Source: Proales similis (lineage: Eukaryota; Rotifera; Eurotatoria; Ploima; Proalidae). From it: a DNA stretch of 64,000 bases. Both the position numbers and the translations under genes were made by a program. The stretch spans positions 496,001 to 560,000 of the forward strand of contig JAGVRJ010000011.1 in assembly GCA_019059635.1 (NCBI GenBank), in the 5' to 3' direction. Of the stretch, positions 12,490-23,823 are shown piece after piece. The number at the start of each line of letters is the position of its first letter. Positions within the stretch are counted from its first letter, which is position 1. Under the pieces are notes generated by a model. It saw nothing but the letters and a program-made list of their open reading frames with translations. It did no database searches and was not told the DNA's origin.

Positions 12490-13096
12490 ATGAGAAATTT
12501 GATTATTGCGGCCGTATTGCTGCTGATCGCATTGGCACTGCAGCATCACAGAGTGGACGCGATGCCCTCATTTGATAAGTGAGCATGAGTCCGTCCGACT
12601 GGTTGTTTCAAATATTTACTCGTTTTTCTAGTCTACTGACGAGCCGAATTCAAAGTCTGGGCCACAGCATAGATCAGCCAAATGCTTTGACAGAGAACCG
12701 CGGCATTCTGAGGTAATGGCCAACACTCTCTTGGTGTAAAGGCAAACTTAACGCCTCTTGGTTTCGAAGGAAAGCCGCACCAAAACAAGGAAGATGGTAA
12801 CAGCGCGCATTTGAATCGATTGTATGCTCGTGAACTTCAACTAGACGCACATTTGAATAGGAAAAGGAGTGACATTGACGCGCGTCTCTTTGAGCTACAA
12901 GCGCGAATCTTGCTGAACAAAGCTTTCGCCAGTCTGCCTGCCGGCCACGGCAAAATAGACTTCTCGTCGATGTGAGTGGCTTTCTTGACAGACTCCTGCT
13001 TTGCTCTTTAGAGATTAACCGGTTCGCTTGACCAGCGGCAAACGATCGTTCGACGAAAGCGAGCTTTACCAAATCTTGTCCGATTACGATTATTGA
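12490..13096 (+). CDS. Secreted amidated-peptide precursor B (paralogue of precursor A)
   Basis: Four exons: 12490-12578, 12632-12712, 12861-12971, 13036-13096, all phase 2 as in precursor A, 113 residues. It has a signal peptide (MRNLIIAAVLLLIALALQ), a spacer, RKR (57-59), a 35-residue peptide (60-94), GKR (95-97) and a 16-residue acidic tail ending SDYDY. The peptide starts SDIDARLFELQARILLNK and shares with A the pattern D-[LI]-D-x-R-L-x-E-L-x-A-[KR]-I, then PAGHG, DF and a C-terminal Ile amide. Spacers and tails are unrelated while the peptide is conserved, as expected for hormone precursors under selection on the peptide only. An acceptor-like TTACTTGCAG lies 80 bases upstream of the ATG. 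Confidence 0.77.
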
Positions 13097-13305
13097 CAAT
13101 CGCGATCGACAATCAGCATCAATGTCAACTTTGAAACCGCCAGAGCCAATCAACCTTCAGCCTCCCCACCTTTCTCTTTAAATTGCGCAACCAGAAAACA
13201 GAACAAATGGAAACTCGTCGTCTCGTACTGATTTTAGAAAATAGGGCGTTGCGCATTTCTATTGTAAGTAACAGCCGAATCGAACAAAAAACAAACAAAC
13301 AAAAG

Positions 13306-13311
13306 AATAAA
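13306..13311 (+). terminator. AATAAA signal of peptide precursor B, abutting MCTP
   Basis: The hexamer lies 20 bases before the stop codon of the convergent MCTP gene at 13331, so the two transcripts probably overlap at their 3' ends. Confidence 0.5.
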
Positions 13312-13330
13312 CACGGATGCTTGCCAACGC

Positions 13331-16300
13331 TCAAGACTTTTTCTTTTTTCGAATGTTCGCCTGCGGCTGGCTGGCCTGACTCTGCAGCTGGCTGGACATG
13401 TTGTCTGTGGTCTTGAGCAGACGCAGTTCGAACAGCTCCTTGCGAGAAGGCACCCGCGATAAAAAGTCGAGCAGTTCTGTGTTGTCCACGTAGCCGGGCG
13501 GCTTGCGAAATCGCTTCGTGAACTTGTTCACGCCCCAGGCCAATATTAAATATCTTGTCGGCACGAGATACAGAATAAGACTGGCCAAGAGCAGGACGCC
13601 GATCGCCAAATACGAGAGCCATGGCGTGGTGAAATTGAATGTGCTAGTCGGTCGGGAGGCAACGGTCAGGCGCGATGAGGTGGAAAGTGAGGCCTCGTCT
13701 TCTTACTTAATTATTCGCTCGCCGAGTGAAGCGATCGAGTCCAAGCTCTCTTGCACCTTGAGGCAGATTTCCTGCACTTCGTTGAGGCGTTCGCGGAATG
13801 TCAGCTTTTTCGTCTCTTTGCTCTCGGCATCCTCGTCCTCCTCGAATAGGCAGTCGATTTGCGTGCTCTGTTCCTTGCGTTTGTTTAAGCGATAGATTGG
13901 CCATTCACCCGACCGGGCTTACTTGGTTCACCGCCGATCTCTCCTCGAGGCGAATTTCCACATAAGTTTTGAGAAATATCAGCAGCAACAGTAGCGGCAG
14001 CATGTAAACTTCAAAATAGGCGACAAACACGATGAACAGCTGTAGAAGGCCGAGTGCAAGCGAAAGGCAAACTAAGAGCGCGAGTTTTCAGCCACAAACA
14101 CAAATTGCAACTCACAATGAACGCCACAAGACTTCTGGTCGGATTGGTCCATCTGAAGCAGCTGTCGACAAACAAACCGGTGTTGATTACACTCTGCGCG
14201 AGGCTGTGAACGCGCAATATATTCTGCTTGAGAACTGGCACTTTGAATTTGGCCTCGGGCGGCAAATGTTTCTCTTCTCTCGGATTGAACGTGCGCACCA
14301 CGGCCTTGACCGGATTGTAGACCAGACAGAGTTCAAGCTCGATCAGGCCCTTGGCTTTGCCGGCCAGTTTGCGGTCCTTCAGCGCATACACCGTTCTCTT
14401 GCCGTTCTCGATCTACACAAACAAACTCGATTGGCTCTTTCGTTTCGTCGGCTTCGGCGCTCGTTACCTTCAAGAGCGGAATTTCTACGCGGCCCAGGAA
14501 CTCGGACATTTTGTTCTTGTCCTCGTCCATGACGGTCAGCTCGAGAACGGCGTGCACGTCGTTCACACAGCTTGCCTGACAGTTAACACAAAGCAAACGC
14601 GTTGCAGCGGTTCAATCACTTACAAATTGAACTCTTTGTTCCACTCTGGATTGAGAGTCTTGTAGACCGTGTGCGTTCTCACGTACTGATTTACCAGTTG
14701 AATGATGCAGTAGGGATCGCTCTTTCCGTTCATATCAGCTGATGCAAGGCCCTCGGCTCTGATCACTTGAATGTGGCACGTGTGCTAATAACTCGACTTG
14801 ATTACATTAGATCGGCTCGACTGACCTTTCACTTGCAGACTGCCGACCTGGTCCATTCGGTGGAAGTTGTCAAAAGTCTAAAGCATCAATCAAGGTCACG
14901 CTGAGTGAGAGCTGAGCATTTCATTCGGTTACATATTTGCTCTTTAAAGTTGGCGCCATCTCTTGCTGAGTCAGCTGATCCGAGAGATTATTCGAGTTGG
15001 AGATGCCAGTCAATGTGACGAGCAGCGACACGTGGCCTGGCGTTCCATCGATCGGAACCTTTAGAAAATGCGTCTTTTCCACAAGCAGATCACTCAGGTT
15101 CACAGTGGCTCTGTTTGATCGACTTTGCTTAAGCAGCCTGCGTCCAGAAGAGAGGGCGCGAGAGGACTCACCTGCCGATGGGCTCGTCGCCGCTGTTCGA
15201 GTTGGAGTCGCTGTTGTGAATGCTCATGTGAAGTGTGGTCTCTCTGTGCTCGTAAATGTAAAGCTCAAACTGCTCGTTGAATCGAGGAGTCGAGCTCTTC
15301 CTGATTGTCTGGTTTGATGAGGCTTTTAGATCTGTTTGGGCTGCGCTTGCCATTCAGCTGGCACTCACCTTGCTTCGGTAGCGCTCGTTTCCAAGCCGAA
15401 ACTTGACAAATGTGTCCAACTGGTCGTTGGCGATCAAATCGTTCGCTTCTAACAGAACCACGTTGAGCACACTGTGCCAAAGTTGACTTTGGCCGCGCTT
15501 TAGTCGATTGGGCGAATTCTGGTTGCCAGTGTGTTTGGACGATGAGCTCTTGTGTTGTAAACATTTGAAATGGCGATTAAGCAGGCGCCTTGAGCCGGCC
15601 GCTTACCATCAGCTCGTTCAACTCATATTTGGGAATAAGCGTGAGTGCCAGTTCAATTTTGCCCAGCTTTTCACTGGCGGCCAGTTTCTCGTCCTCGAGC
15701 TCGAGCTCCACAACTTGTTCACTTTGAGCAAACTGAGACTAGCGGCGCGAACGGCGACTTGTATTCTATTTACGTGTTTGCCTTGAGCTGTTCGAGCTCA
15801 ATCCTGCTATAGCCGATCAGGTCGTCGTTGAAGAAGCCGCGGTCGTAATCGTAGACGTAGGCGAGCAGTTTAAACTGCGACAAGTAGAACTCTTGCTGCG
15901 AGAGGCTTGTCTCCAAGTCGCTAGTTGAAATCGGATGCTTGAGACTGAAGCCGCTCGTGCTGCTCAGTTTCTTGTCCACTGCTTTGGGCAGCAGTCGAAT
16001 GATGAACTCCTCGTTCCATTTCGGATTTAGATTTTTAAACACAATTTTCGATTTATAAACAGTTTGTCCATTTAATATGAACTTTGCATAGGGATCGCTG
16101 GTGCCACCAAAGTCCCTGATAGCCAACTCTTTGCCTTGTATCAGCCTGACCTTGAGCTCGTAGAACACAGGCGCCGACTTGGCCTCAGGACGCTGCGGAA
16201 GTTGCTTGAGTTCGTTTTGCTGTTCGTTAAGCTCGATCGCTTGCGCATTATCTCTGTCAGCGTCCACGTTTGATAACAAGGCGGCGGCGGTCGAGCAAGC

Positions 16301-16536
16301 TCCATCATTATCAGGCTGATCTTGTGCCTCTGCCTGCTGGTCGATTGGCCTCTCTGGCTCGTCTTTCTGCTCGGCTCTCTCGCCTGGTTTCGACAAATGC
16401 TCGCTCAGCTGGTAGGAAGATAACTGATCCTTTCAAAACGACGATTAGATTAAGCGCCGAGCAGAGCATCGGAGAAAATTGAACGCCTCTTCATTCATAC
16501 TTTTTTAAGCTTGAATAGACAACAGTTTAGACTCAT
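13331..16536 (-). CDS. MCTP: Multiple C2 and transmembrane domain protein (MCTP)
   Basis: Thirteen exons on the minus strand: 16536-16501, 16423-15774, 15721-15607, 15518-15369, 15308-15172, 15122-14933, 14877-14826, 14765-14624, 14570-14468, 14412-14116, 14039-13923, 13873-13707, 13643-13331; 822 residues. After a Cys-containing start (MSLNCCLFKLKK) and a charged region come three C2 domains. C2A (GGTSDPYAKF, NPKWNEEF) and C2C (GKSDPYC, NPEWNKEF, MDEDKN) keep calcium-binding aspartates. C2B (NDQLDTFVKFRL) has lost several. The C-terminus holds YNPVKA and FNPRE motifs and two membrane segments, about 117-residue exon 11 and the start of exon 13, the MCTP hallmark. MCTPs are ER proteins that sense calcium and stabilise neurotransmitter release. 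Two introns use internal acceptors (15721, 15122), chosen because the first AG breaks the frame. Confidence 0.9.
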
Positions 16537-17710
16537 TGTGGCGGGCGGAAAAGCGGGACACCTTCGAATCGAGTCTAATTCATTTCTTTGGTGCCTGTGG
16601 CTGAAACGAAACGAAAAGCACTTGAGATATTCGACAGCGTCTTGCCGACGGGTGGTCGGGTTGTCTGGCAAGAGTTTGCGCAAATTATGAAGAAATGTGT
16701 TAAATAATTGTAGCTTGTAGACGGGCGATGGTGACAATAAAGGCAGTAAGAGAAATAGGGGAAGAAATGGGCGGAAGAAATAAAAATCGATAAGAAACAC
16801 AGCGGCAGAGAGAGAGAGAGCGCTGTGTTGTGCTTCAAGTAGTGGTTAGATCATTCGCCAGTTTCTAATCAATAAATCGAAAAAAATTGCGCATAAAAAT
16901 CGAATCTAAAACTCCGAAATGAATAAGCTGGATGAAAAGCAAACAGTAGATCGATTAATATCCCATTTAGGTGATCCAATCCAGTCCAAAACGCATTCCA
17001 CATAATTCACTACTCTCCAACTTGTCTCATTCACTTGTGATTATTACAGAAGCCGTCGACAAGCGCCAGTCAGTGAGCCAGCCAGCCAGTCAGTGAGCCT
17101 AATAGAGGTCTGTGAATGGAGTTCCAAGTCACGAACAATCCGAACGATTCAGGCCAAATGGAGCTGATGACTTGACTGAAATTGCGACTCGCTTGCATTG
17201 AGTATCATGCAACTAGAAATGATTGAGCGCCTGGAAATACAAGCACGCTCGGATTAGAGCCATGTCGGATGTTCAATCTCAGACTGACAAACTCTAATTT
17301 ATGACCGAGTGCAGATAGCGCATCAGCCTTCTAGCTCTACTTCTAGTCAATTTGTTTGACACACAAGCTGATGTTCCATAAACGCGCAAATTATTAGGCA
17401 TTCATTAAATTCAATGCCGCTACCGCCGAACACGATCTCCCCCTCTCTCTCTCGCGGCTCGTTATAATTGATTTATATTTGAAATTGAATGTCATTGGCT
17501 CGAGAGCGCCTCTTCCTCCATTCACTCTCTTACGTTCCACACTCGTCTTGTTTCAGCCTGGTAAAAGAACACAGTCGCGCGCGCATTGCTGTCAATTTTC
17601 TCCGTCAACTTTGCAACCAGACTATAAAAAGCGACAATTTGATGCATCAAGCTAATTATGAGCTTTCTCTTCCCAAATGCGGCCGCTTTTAGGATCGAAT
17701 TAATTCCCTT
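16537..17710. other. Non-coding region upstream of MCTP
   Basis: No supportable gene. A strong acceptor-like site for the minus strand (TTTCGTTTCGTTTCAG) ends near 16598, about 60 bases before the MCTP ATG, so a 5'-UTR intron or trans-splice site is likely. A short GA tract lies at 16807-16820. Confidence 0.5.
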
Positions 17711-17717
17711 ATTGATT

Positions 17718-18135
17718 TTGAATTAAAACTCTTTGAGCTGAGGCACCATGACCGTAGCCACCACCACCGCCGCCGCCGCCGCCAAGAGTACTAGTGCCAC
17801 TCTCCTTTGGGCAATTATCCAAACGCAACTTCCCAAAGAGACTGGCAATGTTGTCTAAACGGCGATTGTTTCCCTCTCGCTCGCTGGATCGTCTGCTCTC
17901 AAGTACTTACATCGGAATTGAGAGGGCTGTCGATTAAATCGGCCGATTCGGCGTGTCGCAGTTGTAGTGGCGCTGGGGAAATGATTTCAATCATCGTTCT
18001 CAACTCTGACGATTTCAATTCACTTCGCTTTCCGAATAGACTCAAAACTGAGCCGGCGAATGGCCGGGCCACGCTTCTCTTGCTCTGTCTCTCGGCGTCG
18101 TGGCTCTTTTTTCGCTTCCAGAGTTTCAGCTTCAT
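17718..18135 (-). CDS. Weak candidate gene, unknown basic protein
   Basis: Two putative exons on the minus strand: 18135-17911 (75 codons, MKLKLWKRKKSHDAERQSKR at the start) and 17854 to about 17723. The first part is basic and serine-rich and ends SPAPLQLRHAESADLIDSPL, followed by a good donor GTAAGT. The acceptor at 17855 (GTTTAG) continues in phase 0 into a hydrophobic Ala/Val-rich frame that ends QLKEF and a stop; the alternative frame (NIASLFGKLRLDNCPK, then poly-Gly) looks more like protein but does not fit the phase. The poly-Ala or poly-Gly comes from a GCC/ACC triplet repeat. I do not recognise a family. The gene may be real with a mis-placed boundary, or not a gene. Confidence 0.3.
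17755..17783. repeat. (ACC/GCC)n triplet repeat
   Basis: A run of ACC then GCC triplets inside the second exon of the weak candidate gene; it makes the reading frame there hard to judge. Confidence 0.8.
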
Positions 18136-18385
18136 TGCGCCGATTCTAAATTTTTCAATCAGTTTCAACTTAGTTGACGGGCCAAAATCAAATCAAAATA
18201 CGAATAAAGACCTAACTTGCCGAAATTGAATAAAAGCGAATTGATGGGCGCCATAAGGAGCTCAAATAGAGCCTCCCTCTCTTGCTTTCTCTCTCTCTCT
18301 CTCTCGTTTCTTTGTGAAGAAAACTTTCACTCGCTGCCTGGACGAATGGCGAAAGATAAAAGTCTGACTCACAAAAGGCTGAGTG

Positions 18386-18391
18386 TTTATT
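18386..18391 (-). terminator. Polyadenylation signal of the MATCAP-like gene
   Basis: TTTATT on the plus strand reads AATAAA on the minus strand and lies 28 bases after the MATCAP stop codon at 18419. Confidence 0.65.
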
Positions 18392-18418
18392 TGAAAAATC
18401 GAACACAATAGACTGGAA

Positions 18419-20200
18419 CTAGATAATGGAGCAGAGAGTCGAGTCGGTGCCCACATTATCGGGCTTGTGAACCGGGGTGCATTTTGTTCGAGCCACAATC
18501 TCTGAGCTTATGTACTTTCGAATATCGGACGGAGTGAGCTTTTCGTGCAGCAAGTTCAACTCGTACAAGTTGGCGTACGTCTTTGAGTTGGCCAGACTGG
18601 CCAAGTATTTCTTCAGCTCGTCAGGTCGCGAGTTGAGGCCTCGTCTCGGACTTGACTTGGCCACCTCGACTTGGGCGTCGTCCTCTAGACTCGACTGAGC
18701 CGAGTGCTCTTTGGCCGCTCGCGGAGCAATTATTCCGTTCGCGACGCCGATCTGACGCAGCTTCTCTCTGTACGTGCCTGTGTACTTGAAAAACTTTGGC
18801 AACTTGATGCCGTCAAGGCGTGCGACGCGCTTCACCCGATCTAGCTCGTCACGACAGATTTTGCCGCTCATTAAAAGCCTGAAATCGATCTGATCTAAAT
18901 TCTGCAGGATATCGATGGCGCCTTCGAAATAGCTTTGATCGCGTGCGTAGCCGCCCTTGACGTTCGGGTTTGATATGCCTCGTTTAACTCGGGTTACAAG
19001 CTTCCAGCGTTCGTCCGGCATGTCAATGTACGCTTCCAGATGATTAAAAAGCTGCTCGAACGTCATCATGTCTGCCATGCATGCCATATCTTGGGCAGTG
19101 GTCTCAGATTTCAACAGGCCATTTCAAATTACTCTAAACTAGACACTTACAATAAAGTAAAGCGGGCAAGTACAAGTATTTCAAGTTGGCGTTCATTAGC
19201 GTGTGCAGCGCCGCCAGGCCCTCTTCGGTGCGCAACAACTCCACAGATGTGATTGAACGAAGTCCGTATCTCTTTCGCTCCGAGTACCAAGGCTGCAAGC
19301 CTGGGCGCGAACGAAACAAAAAAAAAGAGAAATTTAGACAATTTGCAGGTGCACAGAGTAGAAACGGGCCAACTAACCGTCGTTGTAGGAGCGGTAGTAA
19401 TGCGTTCCGATCTCATGGTCGCAGAGACATAAAACTCCTTTGCGGCGCAGGAACTGATTCTCTGCGCTGTCGTTTATCCAGACCACGTATTTGCGCGACT
19501 CGGGACTGTTTCGGGCGCCGCCATAGGACACGATGCGGCCGGACGAGGTTTGTCCCGGCGCCAGATTGATCGATATCTCGCCGGTAATCTTGTTCTCGGA
19601 CAAGTAGTTGCCGATTATTTTTATGCACTCGTGATTGTCCACTTTTCGGCCGAAATTGGCCTCGTAGTACTGGAAGAGATTGGAGGAGAATTTGCGCTTG
19701 ACCAGGTCGAGAATGTTCTTTGCCTTGAGAAAATGCTCGAAGCTCGGCTTTGCATATTTAGAGACGATGCTGGACACCGCTTGTTGGTCGGCCTTGAACT
19801 GCAGCACTGGCGGCACTTTGGCCTCCAGGAACTTTTTTTTCACTGCCTCCTGGTTTATGATATGTAAGGGTGCCATGCTGTGTTTAGGCACACTGTCGTA
19901 CAAGCGGATGGGTATTCGATTGCGCACCACCTCCTTGAGGACTTTGCCTTCTTTTTGCAGGTCTCTGGAGCTGCGCGACTTGAATATTGCGCTCTCGAAG
20001 ATGCTGTCATTTTCGCTCGTGCGAAGTTGACTGGTGCTCGAACTGCGCTTTGTTTTCGCCTCTTTTCTTCTGTTGGGCAACTTGGCAAGCGGCTCAGGTC
20101 TGGAGTCAGTTTCGTTCGAGCTCTGACTTTCAGTCAAACTGACCTCGCTGAGGTTAAATGTTGCCGCCGGTTGTTTGGCGCGTCTCAGCGGCTTGGTCAT
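18419..20200 (-). CDS. MATCAP: MATCAP-type zinc metallopeptidase (KIAA0895 family tyrosine carboxypeptidase)
   Basis: Three exons on the minus strand: 20200-19378, 19300-19151, 19089-18419; 547 residues. The zinc motif HEIGTH (HExxxH, H262, E263, H267) at the end of exon 1 and the downstream RTEEGLA motif (residues 298-304) in exon 2 are the signature of the DUF1704/KIAA0895 family. Known vertebrate members remove the C-terminal tyrosine of alpha-tubulin and bind microtubules. The N-terminal 100 residues are basic and Ser-rich, compatible with microtubule binding. The catalytic core (residues about 120-470) looks intact. The C-terminal 100 residues are charged and end CTPVHKPDNVGTDSTLCSII. 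Tubulin detyrosination is inferred from the family, not shown here. Confidence 0.85.
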
Positions 20201-20786
20201 TTCCGAAAGCTAATCGCAACTCTCAGAAGAATAAATAATCAGACGTAATGGCCGCATCTCGACTTCATTGCGTTTGTTGCTTGGCTCGAGTAGAGAGAGA
20301 GAGAGAGGGGTCTTGAGCGAACTCTAAACAAACGAGTGAAATTTACTTTTACTTACTTACGCGCCGTTGTCGCACAAGCAACAGAGAAAGGTGAAGCAAC
20401 TTGGCTTCATGGGCGCTCGACACACAAACTAAACTCAAGATATTAGCAACGGGAATCGCTACGTGGCGGCGGCGGCGGTCTACTGCCTCAATCATTTTCG
20501 GCGGCCTAGGAGTCCTCTCGTTTTCTCTCTTTCCTACTCTCGGCCCGATTATCAATTCGGTTGCCATAGATATTCTCATTATTTAATAATCAAATTAACT
20601 TTGGCCCTTGCACTTAACCGTCAAGAGCGGTCGCTTTTTCCCGCGTTGAATTCACCAATTCCCGAGTTCGCTTATGCGCACCAAACAAAAGGGCGACAAA
20701 CTTTGCATCTGCCTGTCTGTCTGCCTGCTTGCTTGCTAGCTTGCCTGGCAGTCTGACTTGCGTAAGCGAATTAAACGCGGCCAAAT
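20201..20786. other. Intergenic region between the MATCAP and ankyrin/armadillo genes
   Basis: Both flanking genes are on the minus strand. It holds a GA tract at about 20291-20308 and GCG triplets at 20464-20478. The MATCAP promoter should be here. No gene seen. Confidence 0.5.
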
Positions 20787-20792
20787 TTTATT
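20787..20792 (-). terminator. Polyadenylation signal of the ankyrin/armadillo gene
   Basis: TTTATT on the plus strand, AATAAA on the minus strand, about 80 bases beyond the stop codon at 20872. Confidence 0.6.
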
Positions 20793-20871
20793 CAAACGAG
20801 TACGAGCACACAAAAGGGAAGCAAGTGGAGGGGAAACGAGGCAATTATTCGCAATAACCAGATTATGGCAG

Positions 20872-23590
20872 TCAGGTCGTAGAGGCTTTGCTAAAGCGCA
20901 CCTTTTTTATGTGATCCCAGCTAGTCAAGAGGTCGGGGTGGACTTGTTCGTTGAGGTGTTTGACGCTCTTGAAAATGGCCGCATGCTTGCGCGCTTCGCG
21001 TAGGAATTCTCTTCTCGCCTGCGCTTGACACTGAGTCAACACGCCCATGAAAATGGCGACCATGGTGCGTTCGCTCACACCGGAGTGCTCGTAGTTGTCG
21101 TACGTCCTGCTGGACAGCTTGGCGATTATGTCGAAACTAAGCAACGCGTGGCTCAGCAGCGAGTTCATTCGGACCAGACGAAGCATGAGCTCGACCACCG
21201 ACGAACGCTGAATGCTGTTGTCCGTTGACTCGTAAATGTCAATCAGGATCGTGAGGCCCATCGCTCTGGGATCCTCGTCCGCCTCGCTGATCAAATAGTG
21301 AATTGAAGCGATTTGAAACGCAATCGAACTTCGCAGCTTTTGGATCTTGAATAAGTCGCTCGGCTCGTTCTGCTCCAAGCTGATCTTCAGCAACCGATTG
21401 AGCAGCAAAAGCGGCTTCTTAAACGTGTCCCAGTCAATTCGGCCGGCCACTGCCTTGAATCGACTCACGAATGTTGGATTTTGATAGCAAAATGTGCAAA
21501 GGGCTGTTGTGGCTGTTATTCTGGCCGACAAAAGCTCGTCCAGTTCGTCGTTCAGTTCCTCACATTCCAAGTCTGTTTGTGCTAGGCGAGCGCACATCAC
21601 TGATTTGAGGCCTTTGATTAGATGCACGTCGTCACTTCCTGTCCAAGTCTCGAGCTCCTTGCGACCTTCTTTATTGAGAAGAGAGACAACGGCAAGTAGA
21701 TTGTAGGCCTCGGCTCGAAGCCGAATCGAATTCTTTTTGCTTTGCGCAAGCAAAAACACCGGCTCGAGGAGGCCGTGGTTCACAATGACCGACTGGTTCG
21801 CTCTACTCTGGTAAAAGCCGGTGTTCATGCAGCAGGCCGACAAGGCTTTGAGTAAAGCAAACACAACCACCGGGTTCGAGTGGTCTATGAGCGGAATCAT
21901 GTGGTGAATGGCGTCATGCTCGGTGATTAGATCAAGGCCACGTTTAAGTTCGCCGTTCTGGTCGCGATAAGGAGGCGACTCGGCGATTAGCTTCAACGCT
22001 TCCAGACAAATCAGATCGGTCGTCTCGTCGCTGGCGTTTACCAATAGGTTAACAAACTTCTCGCCGCCCACTCTCAAGTAGATGAACTGCTTTCTGTCGT
22101 ACGAGAGTCGCAGGTTCGAATCGCCAGACAGTGTCCACAGAGCCAAGAGCGCTGCTCTTTTGATCACCTTCACATTGGTCGGATCCAGCAGCTTCGAAAG
22201 ACTGCTGAGAAGCTTGGACTCCGACTCGGGCAAGAGCGCTTCCTGAGTCTGCAGGTCGCCTTCGGTCAACATGCGAAGGAAATTCAACACCTTGATCTGA
22301 TAAGGCCGCTCGCTACTCTGCTCTGACTCGAGCGTGGTGCTTATCGTGGCGATGAACGAGCTCGTTCGAGTCCTGAGACTAGTCAACTCAGCATTCGGCT
22401 CTGCGTGTAAATATCGACGTTTGAGCTGATGGTTGTTGTTGTAGACTTTGCCCATGCATTCGATCAATGTGAGTTGCAGGCTTTTGCAGAGATCGAGAGG
22501 AATGGGCTGCTCGACGAGATACTCCCAGTAGTCGATAAACAGCTCGTAGACATTCTCGATCAAAAAGTGATGCTGATTCACATGATTGAATGAAGTGGTC
22601 TCGCCCAGAGCGAACAGAAACGGCTCAATTAGCTCGTTGAACTGAAGCATTTTCGGCCTGGTGGCCAGACTGGCGCGCCAGACGAACAAGATCTTGAAGA
22701 GCGCGACCAGCTTGAGATAGGCAGCCTCGTCGGCAAACAGCCGCCTGCAGTCCTCGTGTCTACACAGGGCGGCGATCGCGTGGCCCAGTGACGCCGTCGT
22801 GATCTTGACCGTCTCAAGGTCCGTCGTTTCTTCGTCCGTCTTGAGTAGAGCGGCAATTTGCGAGCGAATCGAGTCAAACAGTTTGATGAGAAATTCGACT
22901 CCTTTGCACTGGAGGAAAGCAAGTCGAACTGCTTGCACGTCGGCCAGATTGTAAATGATCATGCAGCCGCTCTCGATGCCGCCTAGATTCTCAGCGCAGC
23001 GATTCAAGTAAAGAACGAGAGAGTGGGCGAAATCGTCAGTGGCAGAGGCGATCAGCTCCTTGGCGATCGTGTCGTCCACTTGAAGCGATTTGGCCCGTTT
23101 GAATGGCCGAGCGAAATGCTCAATGGTGCGTCCGACCGACGATAGGGACTCCTCGTCCAGAAACCGACTGGTCATCAAGTCGCGCATCCTCTTGCCCACG
23201 CTGTCCACTTTGCCGACGAGGAATTCGATCAACTCGACGTGGCATCGGATGACCGCAATCTCCATGATGCCGTGCTCGGTGCGCTCTTTGTAATTTAGCT
23301 TGGAGCCAATGTCGGCGCCCTTCTCAAGCAAATATTCAATCACATCCAAGTGACCGCCCAGAGCAGCGATTAGAATGGGCGTTGCCTTGAACTCGTCGCA
23401 GGTCTTCATTTCGATCAGATCCTTGCCCGACTCTTTGGCGTAATCGACGAATCTCATCACCGCATTCAAGTAGCCTTTGTAACACGCTAGAAAAAGACAA
23501 CAAACGCTCTAGTCGAATCTTGAACACTCGTCTGGCATCGATTTTACCTTCGTGAAGGGCCGACCAGCCGTAAATGTTGAAATCTTCCAT
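20872..23590 (-). CDS. Ankyrin and armadillo repeat protein (ANKAR-like)
   Basis: Two exons on the minus strand: 23590-23548 and 23486-20872 (phase 1), 885 residues. Residues 1 to about 120 hold ankyrin repeats (YGWSALHEG, TPILIAALGGHLDVIEYLLE, GIMEIAVIRCHVELIEFLV). The rest is a long alpha-helical solenoid with armadillo-like repeats (for example ALLALWTLSGDSNLRLS, VVFALLKALSACCMNTGF, LRAEAYNLLAVVSLLNKEG). The ankyrin-then-armadillo order resembles ANKAR, a poorly characterised animal protein. No catalytic domain or membrane segment is visible, so a scaffold role is likely. Exon 2 is an uninterrupted 2.6 kb, unusual beside the finely split MCTP and sodium channel genes. Confidence 0.75.
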
Positions 23591-23660
23591 TTTGCTCCTC
23601 TGATTCTTTCGCCTATGAACGACGACAACTTGATGTCAACCCGCCTATGTGTGTGAGCGC

Positions 23661-23693
<33 letters not shown>
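23661..23693. repeat. (GT)n microsatellite
   Basis: A GT run just upstream of the ankyrin/armadillo gene start, with further imperfect GT to about 23730. Confidence 0.9.
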
Positions 23694-23695
<2 letters not shown>

Positions 23696-23823
23696 GATAT
23701 GTTTGTGTGCGGGCGTGTGCGCGTGTGTATTAAGAACGAGTGGATTCAAGAGTCAGCTTCTTTTGGAATTAACAAGTCGCTGAAAGCAATGAAATCTTGA
23801 GACTTGTCGCTCTCTTTCAAAGA

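Noticed and set aside
22125-22136. GGTTCGAATC, similar to a tRNA B box
   Set aside because: It is inside the ankyrin/armadillo coding exon and no A box or cloverleaf fits around it. No tRNA was found in the window.
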